From assembly GCA_902826775.1 (NCBI GenBank), contig CADEHE010000010.1, positions 98,049 to 162,048 on the forward strand: a stretch of 64,000 nt of DNA. The letters are read 5' to 3'. The notes under the pieces were generated by a model that had not been told where the DNA came from, did not search any database, and saw only the letters and a program-made list of their open reading frames with translations. Source of the DNA: an uncultured Pseudomonadota bacterium (GTDB lineage: Bacteria > Pseudomonadota > Gammaproteobacteria > Burkholderiales > JALYOK01). The translations under genes and the position numbers were made by a program. This document shows positions 1-8,410 of this stretch, in pieces (the first letter of the stretch is position 1; every line of letters starts with the position of its first letter).

Positions 1-82
1 CTGCGGCGACCAAGCCGGGTACGCGTTATCTGCGGCGACCAAGCCGGGTACGCGTAGTCCGCGGCGGCTAAGCCGGGCGTAG
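1..82. repeat. 29-bp tandem repeat, about 2.8 copies
   Basis: Two near-identical 29-bp units (1-29 and 30-58) and a third degenerate one (59-82) begin with CTGCGGCGACCAAGCCGGGT. The period is not a multiple of three, so a coding repeat is unlikely. The array is cut by the window edge and lies upstream of the clpB promoter. There are no spacers, so it is not a CRISPR. Confidence 0.75.
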
Positions 83-129
83 ACTGGCGAGTGGCCCTAG
101 TGCTGAGGTGCAGAATTTGCACGCCGGGC

Positions 130-157
130 GTTGAAAGCGCGGCAGCATCCCCCATCT
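130..157 (+). promoter_or_regulatory. sigma-32 (heat-shock) promoter of clpB
   Basis: GTTGAAA (-35, TTGAAA at 131-136) is followed after 13 nt by CCCCATCT (-10, from 150). This fits the RpoH consensus CTTGAAA / CCCCATNT closely and lies about 35 nt upstream of clpB, which is a classical RpoH regulon member. Confidence 0.75.
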
Positions 158-191
158 GGATGACAGGAAAATAGATTGCAGCAGCCAAAAC

Positions 192-2771
192 ATGCGCTTT
201 GATAAATTCACGACCAAGTTCCAAGAGGCAGTGGCCGAGGCTCAGAGCCTCGCCGTCGGCAAAGACCACCAATTCATCGAACCGCAGCACGTATTGCTGG
301 CACTGTTGAACCAAACTGACGGTGGCACGGCATCTTTGCTGGCGCGCGCCGGCATCAACGTGTCGGCGTTGCGCGCAGCGCTCGCTCAAGCCGTCGATCG
401 GCTGGCCAGAGTGGAGGGGCACGGGGGCGAGGTGGGCATTTCGCGCGACCTGGCGAATCTATTCAATCTCTCCGACAAGGAAGCGCAGAAACGTGGCGAT
501 CAGTTCATCGCCTCCGAGATGTTTTTGCTGGCCCTCACCCAAGACAAAGGGGAGGCGGGCCGATTGTTCAAGCAGCACGGCGGCTCACGCGAGCATCTGG
601 AGCAAGCGGTCAAGGCTGTGCGCGGCGATGAAGGCGTTCAGTCGCAAGCCGCCGAAGGCCAGCGCGAATCGCTCAAGAAATACACGGTGGATGTCACCGA
701 GCGCGCGCGCATCGGCAAGCTCGATCCGGTCATTGGGCGCGACGATGAGATCCGCCGCGTAATTCAGATTTTGCAGCGGCGCACCAAGAACAATCCGGTG
801 TTGATCGGTGAGCCCGGTGTCGGCAAGACCGCGATCGTCGAGGGTTTGGCGCAGCGTATCGTCAACGACGAAGTGCCGGAAACGCTCAAGAGTAAGAGAG
901 TATTGTCTCTAGACATGGCTTCGCTCTTGGCGGGCGCGAAGTACCGTGGGGAGTTTGAGGAGCGCCTCAAATCCGTCCTGAACGAATTGGCCAAAGACGA
1001 AGGCCAAACCATCGTCTTCATCGACGAATTGCACACCATGGTCGGCGCCGGTAAAGCGGAAGGCGCGATCGACGCCGGTAACATGCTGAAGCCCGCGCTG
1101 GCGCGCGGCGAGTTGCACTGCGTTGGCGCAACCACGCTGGATGAGTATCGCAAATACATCGAGAAAGACGCCGCGCTCGAGCGCCGTTTCCAGAAGGTGC
1201 TGGTGGGCGAGCCGAGTGTGGAAAGCACCATCGCCATCCTACGCGGCTTGCAGGAGAAGTACGAGGTGCATCATGGCGTCGAGATCACCGACCCGGCGAT
1301 TGTCGCGGCGGCGGAGTTGTCGAACCGCTACATCACCGATCGCTTCTTGCCGGACAAAGCGATCGACTTGATCGACGAAGCGGCAGCACGCATCAAGATG
1401 GAAATCGATTCCAAACCGGAATCGATGGACAAACTGGACCGCCGCTTGATCCAGCTCAAGATCGAGCGTGAAGCGGTCAAGAAAGAAACCGACGAGGCTT
1501 CCAAGAAGCGCCTTGGCTTGCTCGAAGACGAGATCGCCAAGCTTGGGCACGAATACGCCGACTTGGAAGAGGTTTGGAAGGCCGAGAAGGCGCAGGTGCA
1601 TGGCGCGGCGCACATCAAGGAAGAACTGGAAAAGATCAAACTCGAGATGGAAGCGGCCAAGCGCAAGGGCGATTGGCAGAAAGTCTCGGAGCTGCAATAC
1701 GGCCGCGTGCCGCAACTCGAAGCGCAGCTCAAGCAGGCCGATACCAGCGCCAACGCCCCGAAGACGAAACTGCTGCGCACACAAGTTGGGGCGGAAGAGA
1801 TCGCCGAAGTCGTCTCGCGCGCAACCGGTATTCCGGTATCGAAAATGATGCAAGGCGAGCGCGAGAAGCTGTTGCTGATGGAACAACGTTTGCACCAGCG
1901 CGTGGTCGGCCAAGACGAGGCCGTGCGCTTGGTGAGCGATGCGATTCGCCGCTCGCGCGCCGGCTTGTCCGATCCGAATCGCCCCTATGGTTCTTTCTTA
2001 TTCTTGGGGCCTACCGGCGTCGGCAAGACCGAGCTGTGCAAAGCGCTGGCTGAATTTATGTTCGACTCCGAAGATCATTTGATCCGCATCGACATGAGCG
2101 AATTCATGGAGAAGCACTCGGTTGCGCGCCTGATCGGCGCGCCGCCTGGCTATGTCGGCTACGAAGAGGGCGGCTACCTGACGGAGGCGGTGCGGCGCAA
2201 GCCGTACGCGGTGATTCTGCTCGATGAAGTCGAGAAAGCGCATCCCGATGTATTTAACGTGCTGTTGCAAGTGCTGGACGACGGCCGCATGACCGACGGT
2301 CAAGGCCGCACCGTGGATTTCAAAAACACCGTGATCGTGATGACTTCGAACCTCGGTTCGCAGATGATTCAGCAGATGTCCGGTAGCGACTACGGTGCGG
2401 TGAAAGTCGCCGTGCTGGGCGAGGTGCGTAACTACTTCCGCCCCGAATTCATCAACCGCATCGACGAAGTGGTCGTGTTTCATGCCCTGGATGACAAGAA
2501 TATTCAGTCGATCGCCAAGATTCAGTTGGGCTATCTGACCAAGCGCATTGAACGTATGGAAATGCGGCTGGAAGTGGCCGACGCTGCGCTGGCCGAATTG
2601 GCCAAAGCGGGTTTCGATCCGACTTATGGTGCGCGGCCGCTCAAGCGCGCCATCCAGGCGCAGATCGAGAACCCGCTTGCCAAGGCGATCCTCGAAGGCA
2701 AGTTCGCCGCCAAGGATGTGATTCGGGTCGACTACGCGCAAGGCAAGTTTGCGTTTACCAAGGCAGCCTGA
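192..2771 (+). CDS. clpB: ATP-dependent disaggregase ClpB
   Basis: Hexameric AAA+ chaperone that pulls polypeptides out of aggregates together with DnaK in the cytoplasm. At 859 aa it has the usual full length. Visible in order: Clp N-domain (about 1-145), NBD1 with Walker A GEPGVGKT near 206 and Walker B VFIDELH, a long charged coiled-coil M domain (about 405-525), NBD2 with GPTGVGKT near 606 and ILLDEVEKA, and a C-terminal D2-small domain. The M domain separates ClpB from ClpA/ClpC. The start is the ATG at 192; its Shine-Dalgarno is weak. A sigma-32 promoter lies just upstream and a palindromic element follows 12 nt after the stop. Confidence 0.98.
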   Translation: MRFDKFTTKFQEAVAEAQSLAVGKDHQFIEPQHVLLALLNQTDGGTASLLARAGINVSALRAALAQAVDRLARVEGHGGEVGISRDLANLFNLSDKEAQKRGDQFIASEMFLLALTQDKGEAGRLFKQHGGSREHLEQAVKAVRGDEGVQSQAAEGQRESLKKYTVDVTERARIGKLDPVIGRDDEIRRVIQILQRRTKNNPVLIGEPGVGKTAIVEGLAQRIVNDEVPETLKSKRVLSLDMASLLAGAKYRGEFEERLKSVLNELAKDEGQTIVFIDELHTMVGAGKAEGAIDAGNMLKPALARGELHCVGATTLDEYRKYIEKDAALERRFQKVLVGEPSVESTIAILRGLQEKYEVHHGVEITDPAIVAAAELSNRYITDRFLPDKAIDLIDEAAARIKMEIDSKPESMDKLDRRLIQLKIEREAVKKETDEASKKRLGLLEDEIAKLGHEYADLEEVWKAEKAQVHGAAHIKEELEKIKLEMEAAKRKGDWQKVSELQYGRVPQLEAQLKQADTSANAPKTKLLRTQVGAEEIAEVVSRATGIPVSKMMQGEREKLLLMEQRLHQRVVGQDEAVRLVSDAIRRSRAGLSDPNRPYGSFLFLGPTGVGKTELCKALAEFMFDSEDHLIRIDMSEFMEKHSVARLIGAPPGYVGYEEGGYLTEAVRRKPYAVILLDEVEKAHPDVFNVLLQVLDDGRMTDGQGRTVDFKNTVIVMTSNLGSQMIQQMSGSDYGAVKVAVLGEVRNYFRPEFINRIDEVVVFHALDDKNIQSIAKIQLGYLTKRIERMEMRLEVADAALAELAKAGFDPTYGARPLKRAIQAQIENPLAKAILEGKFAAKDVIRVDYAQGKFAFTKAA

Positions 2772-2783
2772 CCAACGCCATAG

Positions 2784-2848
2784 GTAGGGCGGGTGCCCCC
2801 ACCCGCCACGGAGTTCGCATCGTTGGCGGGTGAGGGCACCCGCCCTAC
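2784..2848. repeat. REPIN-like inverted GTAG-hairpin pair (type A)
   Basis: Two 24-nt arms (2784-2807 and 2825-2848) are inverted copies with one mismatch, separated by 17 nt. Each arm starts with GTAG and then forms its own hairpin, GGCGGGTG pairing with CACCCGCC. It lies 12 nt after the clpB stop codon, so it may also act as a 3' mRNA structure. Confidence 0.8.
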
Positions 2849-2952
2849 ATCTGCGCCGCTGATGAAAACGCGAGGGCGCCGCCGGCCCCGAGAGGGGCTT
2901 CCGCAACCTTCGCGGCGGGACTAATATCTCCCCTAAGAAAACGGAAATCGTT

Positions 2953-3825
2953 ATGGCTGAAGCAATCGGCTCATCACGCCGCGTGCAGCGTACCGGTGCG
3001 GCACGGCGCATGTCGCACGGAACGGGTTTTATCGCCTATTGCATGCGCTTGAACACGGTTGGGCCGGGTATTGATCCGTTTCTCAGCATCGATCACTTTT
3101 TTATGAGTCAGCCGATCTTCCCGCCGCACCCGCACGCTGGGTTCTCGGCCGTGACGTATCTGTTCGAGGATTCGCAAGACGTGCTGCAGAACCGCGACAG
3201 TCTCGGCGATCGCACCGATATTCATCCTGGCGATCTGCATTGGACCCAGGCCGGGCGCGGTATCGTGCATGAAGAGGTGCCGAGTACGCCGGGGCGTATC
3301 TCGCACGGCGTGCAAATGTTCATCAACCTCGCCGCAGACGAAAAGCTGAAGCGCGCGCAGAGCTTTCACTTGAGCACCGAGTTCGTTCCGGTATTCAGCC
3401 CCAGCGCGCAGGCGCAGGTGCGCGTGCTGTGCGGCAGCGCGCATGGATTGCATGCGCCGATCAATCCCGCGGGTTGGGTCAACATTCTCGACGTCAAGCT
3501 GGAGCCGGGCGCATCGTTGCAACACGATGTTGCGCCGAATCTGAGCGCTTTCGCGCTCATGCTGAACGGTAGCGCCGCATTCGGACCCATGACCGGGCCG
3601 CGCAGCGTCACCCAGCATGAGGCGGCGTTGTTCAGCGAGAGCGGCCGCTTAGTTGAAACTACCGCCGGGAAGGACGGCGCGCACTACCTGCTTTGCAGCG
3701 GTTTGCCGCTACGCGAGCCGATGGTGGCAAAGGGACCCTTCGTCATGAACACCGCCGAGCAAGTGGAACGCGTGGCGCAAGATTTCGCCGCAGGCAAGTT
3801 GGGGCGTCTCGACCCCACTTACTGA
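2953..3825 (+). CDS. Pirin family protein
   Basis: Cupin-fold protein of the pirin family, 290 aa, close to the normal size. The metal-binding pattern is visible as HPHAGF in the N-terminal cupin and HEE in the segment GRGIVHEEV; the C-terminal half carries a second cupin and ends with the typical GPFVMNT segment. Family members are non-heme iron proteins, some with quercetinase activity and others acting as regulators; the role here cannot be told. It stands alone between clpB and the Sel1 gene. A second, more typical pirin lies at 45562-46464, and the two differ clearly in sequence. Confidence 0.88.
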   Translation: MAEAIGSSRRVQRTGAARRMSHGTGFIAYCMRLNTVGPGIDPFLSIDHFFMSQPIFPPHPHAGFSAVTYLFEDSQDVLQNRDSLGDRTDIHPGDLHWTQAGRGIVHEEVPSTPGRISHGVQMFINLAADEKLKRAQSFHLSTEFVPVFSPSAQAQVRVLCGSAHGLHAPINPAGWVNILDVKLEPGASLQHDVAPNLSAFALMLNGSAAFGPMTGPRSVTQHEAALFSESGRLVETTAGKDGAHYLLCSGLPLREPMVAKGPFVMNTAEQVERVAQDFAAGKLGRLDPTY

Positions 3826-3921
3826 GCGGAGATTGCTCGGTTTTCGGCTATACGGCTGGCAGCATACATAGGACTGGCATGTCCAATCAAAGGTCCGAAA
3901 TGTATCTGTGGACAGTATTGG

Positions 3922-4413
3922 CTATGCACGCGGGTTGAGCGCGCGCCGATGATGGCGGATCAGCTGCTGTGCCTCGCGCAAAGAATCCGCCGCCAAGAAC
4001 TTGCCGCGCACGGTGCGGCGCAGCGATGCCAAGCCCAGGGATCGCTGTCGCAGCCGATCGAGATAGAGCCGCGCCAGTTCCAGACCCGCTGTGTCGTCAC
4101 CGAGGGCGATCGCGCGCCGAAACCAGTAAACCGCCCCGCGCACATTTTTGCGCTCACGGTGCATAGTGGCGAGGTTGAACGCCGCGGCGCCGCTGCGCTG
4201 GCGGATCGCGGCGCGGTACCAGCGTTGCGCCGCGCTGTTGCTACGCCATGTGCCCGTGCCGGTTTCGAAGCAGTATCCGGCATTGATCTGGCCGTCGACA
4301 TCACCAGCCGCCGCCGCGGTGACAAAATAGTCCAGTGCCGCGTTGGTCTCGCCCGCAAGCAAGAGTTGCGTCGCCTCGTAAAGGTAGTCGCCGGGGCTTT
4401 CTTTGACTTGCAT
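3922..4413 (-). CDS. Sel1-like repeat (TPR-type) protein
   Basis: 163 aa, made of helical repeat pairs of the Sel1/TPR type: A-L-D-Y-F-x-x-A-A-A-A-G-D, then A-x-x-W-Y-R-A-A-I and A-V-Y-W-F-R-R-A-I-A-L-G-D at about 36-residue spacing. No signal peptide or catalytic domain is seen. Such small solenoids usually scaffold protein contacts; no partner is evident from the neighbours. It is convergent with the pirin gene upstream. Confidence 0.75.
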   Translation of the reverse strand: MQVKESPGDYLYEATQLLLAGETNAALDYFVTAAAAGDVDGQINAGYCFETGTGTWRSNSAAQRWYRAAIRQRSGAAAFNLATMHRERKNVRGAVYWFRRAIALGDDTAGLELARLYLDRLRQRSLGLASLRRTVRGKFLAADSLREAQQLIRHHRRALNPRA

Positions 4414-4634
4414 GTGGTATGCGTCTATCGATGTTCAAGTTAACGGCGATTGTAGCTGTGCTTGCACGGTAAGCTTGGTCCGCGTCGCGCGGGCTGCAGC
4501 CACCGCGCTTTGATCTATTGCGCGAGTTCATGCATGATCCCGCCCGCGCGCAGCGCGTAGAGCTAGCCGAACCCAAAGCGGCAGCCTACTTATTGAGGAA
4601 TGCATAGTCTCGTGACAAAGCGATTCATAATCCC

Positions 4635-4707
4635 GTCATTCCCGCGCAGGCGGGAATCAATAACCCGCTGCGCACGGCGCATGGGTCCCCGCCTGCGCGG
4701 GGACGAC
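4635..4707. repeat. Inverted palindromic repeat (GTCATTCCCGCG type)
   Basis: Left arm 4635-4658 begins GTCATTCCCGCGCAGGCGGG; right arm 4685-4707 is its slightly diverged inverse ending GGGGACGAC. Each arm folds by itself. The same family recurs at 60530-60601 and as worn single arms between 49780 and 49935. The rest of the 351-nt gap 4414-4764 shows no gene. Confidence 0.7.
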
Positions 4708-4764
4708 AAACGTGTCTCGGCATCATGTAATTCGTAATAGTTGGCAAACCCTCAAAGGAAACCT

Positions 4765-6357
4765 GTGCATTCGAGACTTCTTGCTGGAACATCGCAAGCT
4801 GGCGGCGCCAGCGCCAAGATACTGGTGTTCATCGTGCTTGCGGCGGCCGCTTGGGGCGGCTATCGCATCTACAGCTTCTATCAGAACAGTGTCGCGCCTG
4901 TAGTGGCGGGCGTGTCCAAACTTGCGGGCAGCCTCAACCCTTACAAGGTGACGCAGGATCCGGCCGAAGTCGCGCAGTGGCTGCAGCAATCGTTCAACTT
5001 GGCCCCGCCCCAGGGTTACACCGGCGCGCTTGGGCTAGGGGTGAATCTCTTGGGGCAAAAGCAGATGCAGCTAATGGCGCTGATCCCGCAAAACGCTCGG
5101 CCGCAGGAGATCTTCGAGGGCGGGCGCAACGAGATTCGCTTTAACCCCGGCAAGCACACCATTTTTGTGGCAGCGCAGTTCAATCAAAGTGACCCTGACG
5201 AAATGCGCGAAGTCATTACAAAGCTGGCGGCAGCTCAGACACAAACGGAACCGCTCGAGAAGATCCTCATCGACGCGGGCGGCAAGAAGGTCGCCGCCCT
5301 GCGCGGCGTAAGTCAGAGTTACGGTGCTTGGAATACGGTCGTATTCGTGTTTCTTGACGAGGGCCGCGTGTTCTTCTCGGTCGGCCCGAAGGGTGCCTAC
5401 GACGAGCGAGCGCTGCAGGCTGCATTGACGGGCTTGGTGGTGGCGCATCCGGCCAACGAATTGCTCTATCAACATCCGAAACCGGAAGAGATCGCAGTGC
5501 CGAGCTCCGATCCGTGCGGCATCCCCGGTTTGAGCAATGATTTTGATGTGGTCGCCGTCAGTGCGAGTAGAGGATCGACGCCGCTGGATGTGGCCATCGA
5601 TCTGAGCGGTCACGATGTCGCGCAAGAGGAAGTCGTTGTGGGCAGCACGCCGAAGCCGGTCGTGCTACTGCTGATGGGCTACGATCCGATCGTTTGGAAC
5701 ATCGGCCGCACCGAAGGCGCCCGTATCGCCGGCGTGTTGGCGCAGGGAGTCTATCGCCAAGCAGTAACCGGTTTGCCTAGCCACACACTCATGACGAGCT
5801 ACTCGACCGCGGACGGCCCAAATGCGTGCCGCTATTTCCGCGCAGAGCGGCCCGAAGGTGGGGAATACAGCGCGGTGCAGCGCCGGGTCAAAGAGCTATT
5901 TGGTCGCAGGATCGGCACATTCCTGCATGCCAAAGGCGGCAAGCACTTCGCGGTCGGTGAAATCAGCGGCGAAATCGTCTATTCGCCGGACACGAATTTG
6001 CAGAGCGTCGCGTTGCCCGAGAATGTCATGCCGGGCGGAAAGTTCGGCATTCAGCGCTTGGTGAAAGAGGGCGCCCTTCGACCAGCGACTAACGAGGAAG
6101 TCGCGACGTGGGTGAAGGGCGCCGCAGCGCGCTTGGGTCAGCCCGAGGAAAGCTATCGGCGGCGCATCGATTCGCGCTTGTCGAACGACATGGTCTACGT
6201 CGTGCTCAAGCCGTTCGATCTGCCGGAAGGTCTTGCCGGCGCCAACGCCCGCACGTTTATTTTGCCGTCGGGTGCGGCCAGGCCGGGCGGGCCGCAAGGG
6301 CACTGCACCTTCCTGCAAATGGAAGGCTTTCAATGCTACGGGGTCGGCTGCGATTAA
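4765..6357 (+). CDS. Membrane-anchored protein of unknown function
   Basis: I do not recognise this family. The GTG at 4765 is preferred over the upstream TTG at 4741 because AAAGGAA lies 5 nt before it; this gives 530 aa. A single N-terminal membrane segment (about residues 18-38, ILVFIVLAAAAWGGY) is followed by a large, presumably periplasmic region. The middle part has alternating beta-strand character; the C-terminal third holds two cysteine pairs and ends in ...QCYGVGCD. A segment near residue 300 (PVVLLLMGYDPIVWNIG) looks like the core of a small alpha/beta domain. Flanks are unrelated genes, so context gives no function. Confidence 0.75.
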   Translation: MHSRLLAGTSQAGGASAKILVFIVLAAAAWGGYRIYSFYQNSVAPVVAGVSKLAGSLNPYKVTQDPAEVAQWLQQSFNLAPPQGYTGALGLGVNLLGQKQMQLMALIPQNARPQEIFEGGRNEIRFNPGKHTIFVAAQFNQSDPDEMREVITKLAAAQTQTEPLEKILIDAGGKKVAALRGVSQSYGAWNTVVFVFLDEGRVFFSVGPKGAYDERALQAALTGLVVAHPANELLYQHPKPEEIAVPSSDPCGIPGLSNDFDVVAVSASRGSTPLDVAIDLSGHDVAQEEVVVGSTPKPVVLLLMGYDPIVWNIGRTEGARIAGVLAQGVYRQAVTGLPSHTLMTSYSTADGPNACRYFRAERPEGGEYSAVQRRVKELFGRRIGTFLHAKGGKHFAVGEISGEIVYSPDTNLQSVALPENVMPGGKFGIQRLVKEGALRPATNEEVATWVKGAAARLGQPEESYRRRIDSRLSNDMVYVVLKPFDLPEGLAGANARTFILPSGAARPGGPQGHCTFLQMEGFQCYGVGCD

Positions 6358-6471
6358 AGCTTGGTCGCGCAGTCGTACACTGCGGTGCGCGGCCAGTTAT
6401 TCGTGTGCCAGGGCGGCACTGCGCCGATCCCGTCTGATACCCCTATTTACCGAGTTACTCATCGAGAGCTT

Positions 6472-6935
6472 ATGCACTATTCGCTGGAAAATCCGCACGA
6501 GCACCGCGAGCACGGCTTGCAACATAATCCGTTCAAGGCGCTGGTTGCGCCGCGCCCCATCGGTTGGATCGGCACGATTAGCAAGGCAGGGGTGCTGAAC
6601 TTGGCGCCGTACAGCTTTTTTAATGCAGTGTGCGATTCACCGCCCATGGTCGTGTTCTCGTCGGCCGGGCGCAAAGATAGCCTGAACAACGTTGAGGAAA
6701 CAGGCGAGTTCACCTGCTCAATGGCCACCGAGGCGTGGCCATCTATATCGACGAGGCGTATGTGAAAGATGGCGTCGTCGACACCGGCGCGATGCGGCCG
6801 TTGGCACGCATGGGCTACATGGACTATGCCGTGGTCCGCCCCGAGACGGTGATCACGCTGAACCGGCCGATCGCCGCAGCCGACAAGCAAAGCGCGGCGG
6901 TGCAGCCGGGACCGTGGGACGGCGTCTATCGCTAG
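6472..6935 (+). pseudogene. Flavin reductase family gene with internal deletion and frameshift
   Basis: The N-terminal part (ATG 6472 to about 6737) reads as a flavin-reductase-like FMN-binding domain: NPFKALVAPRPIGWIGT, LAPYSFFNAV, GRKDSLNN, ETGEFTCSMAT. The C-terminal part is in another frame (about 6735-6935): YIDEAYVKDGVVDTG, RPLARMGYMDYAVV. Both halves are recognisable parts of the same roughly 205-aa family, but about 75-85 residues between them are missing and the frame changes at the join near 6735. The product would be a 98-aa truncated protein. A real deletion or an assembly error are both possible. Confidence 0.75.
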
Positions 6936-6961
6936 AAGCTACTTACGCGGGACGCGGTGTT

Positions 6962-8410
6962 TTACTCTCGACCCTTAGCCGATTCCATTTGCCGCGTCAG
7001 CCGATATGCCATCCAGCCCAATAAGGCAACGGCTGCAACGAGGATCGCCCACAGTGAGTATTTTTTCCAGGGCCGGTGCGCCTTCGGCGCAGGTGCTGGA
7101 ATGATCGCAAGCTTCTCCGGCGTACCGATCCTAGCTAGTTGCGCCGTCAGCGCGCCGCCTTCTTTGTACCCAGGAAGCAACCGATCGATCGCTACTTCAG
7201 CCGAAGCGACATTGATTGCGCCGTAGCAGAGCTTGAACGGCGGCGGACCGCGAGCGATGAACAGCAGTTGCGCCGGCAGCCAAGCGACGCGCGCGCTGGG
7301 CGCACCGCGACCGATACCGCCCCCTTGCTGATCGACCTGCAGCATCAAGTAATGCGCGCCAAGCGCGTTTACCGCAAGTTCGGCGCTGCGCAGATCCTGT
7401 CCGTTGTGCGTCAGACGATACAGCACGGTGCGGGCAAGCGGCTGCCAGGGTGATTGCAGGCTCGGACGTGTCAGCAAACTTGCCTCCACCAGGGTATTGT
7501 TCTCAGGCAAATCGATGTCGATGCGATCAATCGGTAAAGGCGCGCCGAGGTCGAATGCGTATTCCCCTGCTCTGTTGGCGACCGAAGTCCCCACAACCGT
7601 GAGCCATTCGTGCGGCACTTCGACCTCGGCGCCTGCCGCCTGCGCGCGCAAGGTGTCGATTTCGAGCGGCGCCAGTTGAACCGGCCAAACTATGCGCAAA
7701 TACTTGCCGGCATAGTGGGGCAATGCGATCCGCCGCTGCTCCAAACTACGGCCTTGGAATTCGAAGCGAGCGATCGGGGCGGCGGCAACAATTTCGCGCC
7801 ATTGCGCCAGATCATCGCTGGCTTCGATCTTCACGCTGCCGGAATAGCTCGCTGCCGCGGCGGTTGCATCGCCGCCATCGGCGACTGGCGCTCGCCACAC
7901 CAATTCGAGCGATTCGAGTGGCTGGTTGACTCCGCTGGCGTCAACCAGATACGCGGCAAGTCGCGCATCGCTTGTACGCGGGCTTGTGCTGATGAGGTTG
8001 ATGATGGTGCCGCTCGCATCCTTGCGCACTTGCAATTGCAAGTCTTGCAATTCGCTGGACGCACTCGAGTAGATAGGAAAGAACGGCAAGTTGATCGTAA
8101 CCGGGTGCGCTGCGGCAGGGGCAGGGCGGCGCACGGTGTGTGGCACGACTTCACCGTCGGCGTTGAACACACGCAAATCGCCGAGATCGGCTCGCACCGC
8201 GCCTTGGTAGACGGCGAGCGGCAACACTGCCCGATTTAGCGCGTTCGCGCCGTCCAGCAACAGTGGCGCGCTATAGCGAAAATCACTGGGCTTTAGGATG
8301 CGCTCAGTTTGCGCCGCGGCATCAACTTTGAAGAGCAAGAAACCCAAAGCGATCAACAGGCGAGGGAAGATGTTGAGCGCGAGTTTTCCTGTTAGCGAAC
8401 CTTGCTTCAT
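6962..8410 (-). CDS. DUF3999 domain protein
   Basis: 482 aa with an N-terminal signal/anchor segment (about 8-30), a long beta-rich periplasmic region and one C-terminal membrane helix followed by a short basic tail. The opening FRYSAPLLLDG and the F5/8-like beta segments fit DUF3999. Its start overlaps the stop of the upstream DUF2339 gene by 4 nt, so the two are translationally coupled. The two families are habitually neighbours in proteobacteria; a cell-envelope role is likely but unproven. Confidence 0.85.
   Translation of the reverse strand: MKQGSLTGKLALNIFPRLLIALGFLLFKVDAAAQTERILKPSDFRYSAPLLLDGANALNRAVLPLAVYQGAVRADLGDLRVFNADGEVVPHTVRRPAPAAAHPVTINLPFFPIYSSASSELQDLQLQVRKDASGTIINLISTSPRTSDARLAAYLVDASGVNQPLESLELVWRAPVADGGDATAAAASYSGSVKIEASDDLAQWREIVAAAPIARFEFQGRSLEQRRIALPHYAGKYLRIVWPVQLAPLEIDTLRAQAAGAEVEVPHEWLTVVGTSVANRAGEYAFDLGAPLPIDRIDIDLPENNTLVEASLLTRPSLQSPWQPLARTVLYRLTHNGQDLRSAELAVNALGAHYLMLQVDQQGGGIGRGAPSARVAWLPAQLLFIARGPPPFKLCYGAINVASAEVAIDRLLPGYKEGGALTAQLARIGTPEKLAIIPAPAPKAHRPWKKYSLWAILVAAVALLGWMAYRLTRQMESAKGRE

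Noticed and set aside
1..82. Possible CRISPR fragment
   Set aside because: The units follow each other directly with no spacers and the third is degenerate; it is a plain tandem repeat.
1998..3011. 337-aa reading frame on the minus strand
   Set aside because: It runs antisense to clpB and the pirin start, with low-complexity His/Arg-rich text; a GC-rich shadow frame.
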